Of a DNA stretch of 64,000 bases, positions 56,854 through 64,000 are shown in pieces. Where the stretch lies: contig QRFJ01001901.1 in assembly GCA_006176705.1 (NCBI GenBank), forward strand, positions 124,001-188,000, given 5' to 3'. Origin of the DNA: Cocos nucifera (taxonomy: Eukaryota; Streptophyta; Magnoliopsida; Arecales; Arecaceae). The notes under the pieces were generated by a model that was not told the DNA's origin, made no database searches, and worked only from the letters and a program-made list of their open reading frames with translations. The translations under genes and the position numbers were made by a program. Numbering within the stretch: position 1 is the stretch's first letter; each line of letters opens with the position of its first letter.

Positions 56854-57810
56854 GGCCAAGGCTCTAAGAATGTTTTCTTGCACATTTCACATTTTCGGAT
56901 GTCGGATACCATTGCTAGATGGTCATTTTGATTTATACAAAAATTAGTTTCTATGCTACCATCTTAGGTTCGAACCTATGGGGTCACATACATAAGAGGT
57001 TATTACTTGATTGGATGGTTGATCGATGATTGAGAATCATTCTAAGGTTAGACAATCAATATGACTGATATTTGACCTAATGCAAGTATTGCAAAAGAAT
57101 CGATTAGCAATTAGATTACTAATTGGGTCAATTTGATTAAGTAATCAAACTGAGATCAAGTTTAATTGAATTAGATTCAATTACAATTGATTTGCGCTTA
57201 ATTGGATTAAGTCTAATTGATTTATTAGATAAGTCAATTGCAAGGAAGAACAAGTCTTAGTTCAATTAGGACTTGAGTGCACCTAATTTTTTATATAATT
57301 AAAAATAAATTGAGATTTAAATTTAATTTAATCTAATTCAATTAGGTTCCTAATTGGATTAGCATTACCTATTAATTAGGTTGACTCAAAACTATTTTGA
57401 TTTGGATTCAAAAGATTTTGACCTAATCAAAATAGGAGAGTTCAAGTTAGACTAGGACTCGTCCCTTCTTCTCTTGCACCACTAAGATAGGTCCAAGCCC
57501 ACTCATTTTTTTATAGATCATTATGTGATTTAATTCCATACCTAAGAAAGGGTTCCCATGCTTAATTTCTGATTGTATTGATCCAAATTTGACTTGGTCA
57601 AATTTGGATGTTTGAATGAGTCAAACCTTGAAGAGTTTTAATTTGTTAAAACTCTTCCCTTCTCTTTGACTTTTCTTGTCCATGCCCACCCAGATTTGTA
57701 TGCCTTCTCTCTTATATTTTTGGCGTTGCTTTTAAGTTCTCCATGCACAAAAATCAGGGAGAGGCATCCAAGAGTTGGACGTCCCCCAAACTCCTCCTTG
57801 GTCTCCTATT

Positions 57811-57847
57811 AAGACTAGGTTTTGACCTAGTCTTCCATATATAAAAT
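57811..57847 (+). promoter_or_regulatory. Copia-A2 LTR: inverted repeat plus TATA box
   Basis: Same 10-bp arms around TTTG (57811-57834) as both A1 LTRs, with no change, followed by ATATATAAAAT. Confidence 0.7.
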
Positions 57848-58829
57848 GGAGGAAAACTCCTTTCATGTTTTGAACGTGAAAAACTCTAGGAAAAACATGA
57901 AAAAATAGAAGAAAAGGAGGAGGAGGCATGGGAGGCTTTGGATGCCAAGATCCTTGGAGAAGAGGCCTTCATCTTGACATCAATGGTTGAAGTCTTGAAG
58001 AAAAAAGGTAAGAGAAGATTGTCTTCTCTTGTGCTTTTTCTTTCTAGTTTTACCTTCTCATTTTTTCTATAATTTTTTTGAGAGAAAAATCTGAAGGATA
58101 GAGGGAGAGGGTGTGGGAATGAATGCTCCAAGGAGTTGGGGCATGGTAGTTTAATTTTTGGACATGATCTGATCATATTCTGATGTAAGAAGAAGAAGAG
58201 AAGAAAGTCTTCTCTTAGGGTTTCTTTGAGAAACCTTCTTCTCCATCTTTTATGAAGTTTTTTACCATAAAAAAATCAGAGTGAGAAGGCTATTAAGTGT
58301 GAAAAACTCTAGAGGAAAAGGTCTCCTCTTGACCTGGCATGGAAATGCATTCAGGACATCGAAGGTTGATATGTTGAAAGAGAAGATATGTCTTCTCTTA
58401 GGTTCTTTTCTTTTAGTTTTTATTTTCTTATTTTTGGAAAATCCAAGAGTTAGATTTCTTCCTCAATCCTCCTAGTATTCTTTATCTCTTGGAGGATTTA
58501 AGAGATCTGAAGAATATCTTTTTGATTAACCATCAAGATGGATCCGCAAAAAGCTAGCACTTCAAGTGGATCTTTATTCAACAAACCTTCGATCTATGTT
58601 GCAGCCTCGTATAGACTATCTGTAAAGGCCGAATGTATGTGCAACTCCAAAAAATAAGGACAACAATGGGACTCAATCATCGTGTTCTCAACCCGTGCAA
58701 AGGTAAGAGATTTGATCTCTTCTCTCACCTAGATGTGATCTAGAATTTAATCTAGAACTATTCTAGATCTAAGGTATTGATCTGATCAATATCAAAGTAT
58801 TTTAATTTTTAGATTTATATGTGCATTAT

Positions 58830-60564
58830 TGAAGGAAAAATTTAGATTTTTTGGATCAGATTTGTTTAGATCTGATTGGATCAAGGAAGATATTTTAAAT
58901 TTTTTTTTTTTGAATCCATATCAAATCTGAGATATTTTAGATTTGATTTTATAGATCTAATAAATAAAATAAAAAAAATTAAATCTAATTTAATTTATAC
59001 CTTTTATTGGGTAATCAGATTATCATGTGATGATCCTGCTGATTGCCTGAGATTCTGGATCTAGCCACGCAAGTGCCTGACCTCTACCAATATCCACTCA
59101 GACTGGATTTGAAGATTTTCTTCTTCTTTATCACCTCTTCAAATATCAGATCTAGATCTAATTTGAAGGATCTTCAAAACTCTTTCTGAAGATCTAGAAT
59201 CGTCTCTTGCAGCAGTGCTGCCTTCTTCCTTTCTTGTCACCTTTCTCTTGCCTGGATCGCATCAAACTGGAGCCCAAACCTCCTTGGGTGTGAAGAGGAG
59301 AGAGAGGACTAGAAGATGGCATGAAGGAGGGAGAGGGGCAGCCTTGTAGCATGGGCTTATGGGTTGATACTCTTGAAAGCTAGGCATAGATAGGGTTTAT
59401 ATAGATCCTGCTGTGCCATGCAGTGCCACATCATGCCGGCCAATCATGTTGCTTCATGCAATCAGATCTAAATCTGATTGGTAGGATGACATCACTTGAT
59501 TCAATTAGATGAGAGCTCCCTCAAATCAGCCTTAGGTGGCTCCAAGACTGGTTAAAGCAGAGTCCCTTGGTGCCTTCTAAGTTGATTCCAAGAAGCAACC
59601 TAGAGTTCCATCTGTACGGAACTCCAGGCATCCCTATCATTGGGTGCATGCCTCCCTAGGCATGCACCCCCTTCTTTCCATTTTCTAGCAAGGGGACAAG
59701 CCTCTATCTACTCTCCTATGGGTGCATGACACATGGGCAGATGTCTAAGTGTCAAAGGTCAATGTTTGACCAAAGTCAAAAGACAAGAATTGGCAGATGA
59801 CGAAAAATGATAGGTGTGTCTCCAATTTATCTCATAAATTAAAACAATCATTTTCTAACCTGGACAACCTTCATTCAGACCAGATAAAGGTATCTAAGTG
59901 ATTACAAACATATTTGGCTCAGTCAAGATAACTTTTAATGATAGTAGAAGGAGAACATTAGGCTCAATTATGTCCTAGCATGATTTTCTTGAACCTAATT
60001 GAATCTAATTCAAATCAATTAAACTGAGTTAGTCTAATTGATGATATCCAAATCCTAATTCTTGTTTGTGTGATTTAGTTAGATTCAGTTCTATATAGTA
60101 ATGGGATATGTCATGAACTCTATCATCGACATCATTGAAACACCTTCCAATGGATCAAAACTCTTCTGATTCAGACAACTAGAATGATTGATTATCTAAA
60201 TCATTCTAATTGCTCCCAAAATCAACCAATGACATCTAGCAGTATATGGTGGCAACCCATCAAAACTAAAAAATGAACCTTTCGATGTAGCTACTTATGT
60301 GATTAAGTTCTTCTATCTTGAGCCCTTGATCAGATTAGGGTTAAGATGAACTCATCAAACCCTAATTTCTATCACATGATTTAATCACTTGATTCAAGTC
60401 TGATGTGAAAACCTTAATAGAAACTCATTCTATTATTTCACTCTGCCCTGGCCATGGGCTTATGGACTTGATTCTCAGGATCATCATAGGGCTGCTCCTC
60501 ATCTACCGAGGTAAATAGATTTCCTCTTGGTGCAGTCTAATTTCTATAATGAACATGCTATAGT
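58830..60564 (-). repeat. Copia-C3 LTR, truncated
   Basis: Minus-strand Copia-C LTR from its 3' end (TTCCTTCA on minus, plus 58830) to the point matching about 17365 of the C1 LTR, where NA-3 cuts it. A reduced W-box cluster remains at about 59753-59782. Left target duplication predicted as ATTAT (58825-58829); the other side is outside the window. Confidence 0.78.
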
Positions 60565-61764
60565 TGATAGAATTACGATGTTGTCGCTAAGATACTATGT
60601 TTATCAGTTTAATCTGACTTCTTAAAATAATTAAAAATATGTAGATAGCAGTGAGTCGGATCGAATCCATAAGGAAGGTAGTATTTTAGATTTAAAATCT
60701 TTGATTTTTGAAAAGAAAAAGAAAATGATTTGAGTTTTGGAGTCAAAAGTGAAGTCAGAAGATTAAAAATAAAAATTAAAAGATGCAAAAATTTAAACTT
60801 GGTACTAAGATCTACTAATTAGATCTTAGCATCTACTTGCAATAAAATAAAAAGTAATAATTAAAGTGCAAAAATTAAATTATAATAAAAAGCAAGAAAT
60901 TAAAATACAAAAATAAAATTTTTATTAATTAAAATTTTAGAATTTAAATACATGGAATTTAAAAAAAATAAAATAGCCGGATCTCTGATCTTGGATCGGC
61001 ATTGGCAGAAAGATGGTGTAGAAGCCCGACTCTTCTTCTTGGCATCCGTTGCTTCAATGCAGCCTTTAACCCATAGCCAGGCTTCACCCTATACCAAAGC
61101 TTCACCTTGACCAGAGATGTTGATTTCTGAAGGTCTGGGGTCCTTTTTATAGAGCTAGAAGGGCTGGAGAGTTTTCTTCTGGGCAATGTAGGACTAAGAA
61201 ACTCTTTGATCATTAAAGTATAAAAAAATCTAAATAAAAATTGGACTAAAAGAAGTCCTACATAAATTCTACTACTCTGGATGAAATCTGGTCATAAATA
61301 GAAATCCAACGATCCAAAAATCATCAAAATCGGATGAGTATCGGCCTAGATCAGGTCGGATTAAATTCTGGCCATCCGATCGCACATTGATGGAGGAAAT
61401 CTGACCGTAAATCATGCATCGGGAGTCTTGCTCACATCGGGAGCATTCTGGACCATTGGATCTTCATCATTTGATATTTTGGCCATCGGATCGCGCCAGA
61501 TCGTTGATAGAATTTGAATCAAACTCGAAAATAACCACCACTATCCGATCTTGACCGCAATCAACCGCAGCCATCCGATCGTGCAATTACTGCTCCTATG
61601 GACCGTGTGGACCGACCGCACGGCACACCATAGCCAATCAATGCCTCTGTTGCCATGTGAAAAGACCAGATTGCCCTACGAGCCGTGATAAATTTCTATG
61701 GGGTCCAGGTCCGCCATGTGTCACGCTATGATTCATCGGTTTTTGCTGAGCTGACGGTCCATGC
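60565..61764 (-). repeat. NA-3 LTR, inverted and truncated
   Basis: Complement of NA-1 LTR positions about 3719-4957: it starts TGATAG on plus (LTR end) and reaches a point equal to NA-1 3719, where Copia-C4 begins. More like the NA-1 than the NA-2 LTR. The minus-strand open frame near 60959-61213 is simply LTR sequence. Predicted target duplication ATAGT (60560-60564). Confidence 0.83.
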
Positions 61765-62134
61765 TGTTAGATATATGTGCCCTAGAAGCCAGAATTGGCT
61801 GACACTTGAAATACACTTCTAGGGACAAAATTATAATTTTGACTAATATCAATAAAATGGGTTATTTTCTCACATATGTCTATTTAGTGTCTGTGATACA
61901 TTCTTTGAGTTAATGGTAATGATAATTCATATTTTCAAGAGTTGAAAATTTAAGACATGAATAATCATTATTAACTCATAAATTGCTCCCAACCATAGGA
62001 TCATCACGAGGATGGTGATTGATCCGAAAGGTTGGTGTACAATCGCTTTTCTTTAGTAGATGAGTCTTGAGTCTACGGTGTGGAGACACCGGAGCGAGAG
62101 TACAGGTACTCGTTAAAGAACGAGGGCACTGAGC

Positions 62135-63134
62135 NNNNNNNNNNNNNNNNNNNNNNNNNNNNNNNNNNNNNNNNNNNNNNNNNNNNNNNNNNNNNNNNNN
62201 NNNNNNNNNNNNNNNNNNNNNNNNNNNNNNNNNNNNNNNNNNNNNNNNNNNNNNNNNNNNNNNNNNNNNNNNNNNNNNNNNNNNNNNNNNNNNNNNNNNN
62301 NNNNNNNNNNNNNNNNNNNNNNNNNNNNNNNNNNNNNNNNNNNNNNNNNNNNNNNNNNNNNNNNNNNNNNNNNNNNNNNNNNNNNNNNNNNNNNNNNNNN
62401 NNNNNNNNNNNNNNNNNNNNNNNNNNNNNNNNNNNNNNNNNNNNNNNNNNNNNNNNNNNNNNNNNNNNNNNNNNNNNNNNNNNNNNNNNNNNNNNNNNNN
62501 NNNNNNNNNNNNNNNNNNNNNNNNNNNNNNNNNNNNNNNNNNNNNNNNNNNNNNNNNNNNNNNNNNNNNNNNNNNNNNNNNNNNNNNNNNNNNNNNNNNN
62601 NNNNNNNNNNNNNNNNNNNNNNNNNNNNNNNNNNNNNNNNNNNNNNNNNNNNNNNNNNNNNNNNNNNNNNNNNNNNNNNNNNNNNNNNNNNNNNNNNNNN
62701 NNNNNNNNNNNNNNNNNNNNNNNNNNNNNNNNNNNNNNNNNNNNNNNNNNNNNNNNNNNNNNNNNNNNNNNNNNNNNNNNNNNNNNNNNNNNNNNNNNNN
62801 NNNNNNNNNNNNNNNNNNNNNNNNNNNNNNNNNNNNNNNNNNNNNNNNNNNNNNNNNNNNNNNNNNNNNNNNNNNNNNNNNNNNNNNNNNNNNNNNNNNN
62901 NNNNNNNNNNNNNNNNNNNNNNNNNNNNNNNNNNNNNNNNNNNNNNNNNNNNNNNNNNNNNNNNNNNNNNNNNNNNNNNNNNNNNNNNNNNNNNNNNNNN
63001 NNNNNNNNNNNNNNNNNNNNNNNNNNNNNNNNNNNNNNNNNNNNNNNNNNNNNNNNNNNNNNNNNNNNNNNNNNNNNNNNNNNNNNNNNNNNNNNNNNNN
63101 NNNNNNNNNNNNNNNNNNNNNNNNNNNNNNNNNN
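62135..63134. other. Assembly gap (1000 N)
   Basis: Exactly 1000 N. A full Copia-C LTR would need about 1870 more bases here plus primer site and leader, so the real gap is probably larger than drawn. Confidence 0.97.
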
Positions 63135-63790
63135 CGGTCTCACTTACCTGGCCATATCTGTTGACACAGTTCTGATTGAGGTGGTCAATAATTCGAGCTA
63201 ATCCATGCCACTAGTTAGTTTATAATTATTATGACTAAGCCAAGTCTAGTTTAATGATACCTTCAATTCTCCCTAAGAAAAGATTAGTCTGAGTCTCCAC
63301 CATTGTAGACGTGGGCCCTTCCCGAAGTTGATTGTTCTCGCTGGATACAGTGCTCAGTTGCACCGGGAAGATGCAACCATGTCTATAGGCATTGGATGCC
63401 ATGGGTTGGAGATGAGTTGGGCTCAAATTTCAATACGATGAGAACTCAATTAGGAACCCAGTCTAGCAAATGGTGGGTCTGACTTAACAATGATGGATCA
63501 ATTTTCGATACGTGAGATTCATAATTAGAGACCAATTTGGGTGCACCATGATTAGAACATTGAATAAGAGTTGTTCACTCATTGCTAACCCATCACCAAT
63601 AACTATTAGGTGAGGTGATGAGTCATTGGTGAGACCGCACCACCCACTCGAAATCATTATCAGGAGATTTTTCATCTCTCAGAGGGAGTGCAGGGACCGA
63701 GAAAATAGTGAAGCTAATTTGTTTAAAAATAAAATCCTAAATAAATTGGGTCAAGTCAAATTACATATCTACTAGAATCTTTGACTCTCT
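63135..63790 (+). other. Copia-C4 leader
   Basis: Non-coding. It begins with CTCACTTACCTGGCCA (63140-63155), the end of the leader module seen in Copia-A1 at 8270-8284, then text resembling the following Copia-A and Copia-B leader segment. No coding signal. Confidence 0.55.
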
Positions 63791-64000
63791 AGAGAAAAAT
63801 GTCTGCCTCCAACCCACTGGCACTATCCTGGATACACATAGACTGACCAGATCCCAATTATAAAGATGGCTCAGGAACTACAAAATAGTTTGGGTTCTGG
63901 AAGTTTAACCCATGTTTTGGACCAGGTCCCCCCCACCTTACCAGCCATCTATTGAATAGAGAGCGTCTCTGGAGAAATGGATAGACGAAGACAATAAGGC
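63791..64000 (+). pseudogene. Copia-C4 gag, N-terminal part
   Basis: Matches the complement of 21700-21895: PTGTILDTHRLTRSQL-like start, then a stretch corresponding to LTHVLDQ-P in C1 and SxPSI. A run of seven C at 63928 probably adds a frameshift. It runs off the window. Confidence 0.6.

Larger units (their letters stand above)
56849..58829 (+). repeat. Copia-A2 LTR, right segment
   Basis: Continues the LTR cut at 39572 and matches A1 3' LTR from about 12580 to 14545. It holds the inverted repeat and TATA box (57811-57847). Cut at 58829 by Copia-C3; the last ~140 bp of the LTR is not seen. Confidence 0.8.
61765..64000 (+). mobile_element. Copia-C4: 5' LTR start, leader and gag start
   Basis: 61765-62134 is the first 370 bp of a Copia-C LTR (TGTTAGATATATGTGCCC). 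After the 1000-N gap, 63135-63790 is leader and 63790-64000 matches the start of Copia-C gag seen at 21700-21895. LTR and gag are on the same strand in the right order, so this is probably one element entering from the left. The predicted target duplication is CATGC (61760-61764). Confidence 0.78.

Noticed and set aside
62073..63201. Two long open frames across the 1000-N gap, one on each strand
   Set aside because: They are open only because N cannot form stop codons; only the ends contain real bases.

Overview
This window looks like flowering-plant nuclear DNA, most likely from a monocot (a palm is my guess from the style of the repeats; I could not test it). I see no host gene, no tRNA or rRNA gene and no prokaryotic feature. 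Almost every base can be assigned to LTR retrotransposons inserted into one another. All coding regions are broken, and there are two assembly gaps (25 N and exactly 1000 N).

I recognise five families and give them working names. Copia-A and Copia-B have 2.1-2.9 kb LTRs, about 2 kb leaders and degraded gag-PR-INT-RT-RNase H; they resemble the Angela/Tork lineages. Copia-C has about 2.25 kb LTRs starting TGTTAGATATAT. Tat is a Ty3/gypsy family with a second RNase H. NA is a Ty3/gypsy-like, gag-only family with LTRs of the form TGATAA...ATCA and no pol.

Layout from left to right: 1-4957 is the 3' part of NA-1, inserted in the 5' LTR of Copia-A1 (4958-14688). Copia-A1 sits in the 3' region of Tat-1 (14689-15633, resuming 26757-27888). 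The Tat-1 3' LTR is split by Copia-C1 on the minus strand (15634-26756, target duplication TGCAG on both sides). A plus-strand partial copy, Copia-C2 (21921-24909), lies inside Copia-C1. An inverted Tat-type LTR (about 27903-28913) and 1.8 kb of unassigned DNA follow. Tat-2 (30728-38812) carries gag, PR, RT, RNase H, a second RNase H and INT, and its pol end is interrupted by a minus-strand Copia LTR with its primer-binding site. Tat-2 is interrupted by the LTR of Copia-A2 (38813-39572 and 56849-58829). That LTR is split by complete Copia-B (39573-56848, duplication CCATA), which is itself split by complete NA-2 (46050-53008, duplication GCGAT). On the right, Copia-A2 is cut by a Copia-C3 LTR (58830-60564), then an NA-3 LTR (60565-61764), then the start of Copia-C4 (61765 to the window end).

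No element can encode a full protein set. The features with possible biological meaning are regulatory. Copia-A LTRs have a perfect 10-bp inverted repeat just upstream of the TATA box. Copia-C LTRs have a dense cluster of W-box cores. Paired hairpins occur in LTRs and leaders. NA also has repeated polypurine-tract-like motifs and a duplicated 3' motif. The most unusual observation is a leader module shared between the gypsy-like NA family and the Copia families.
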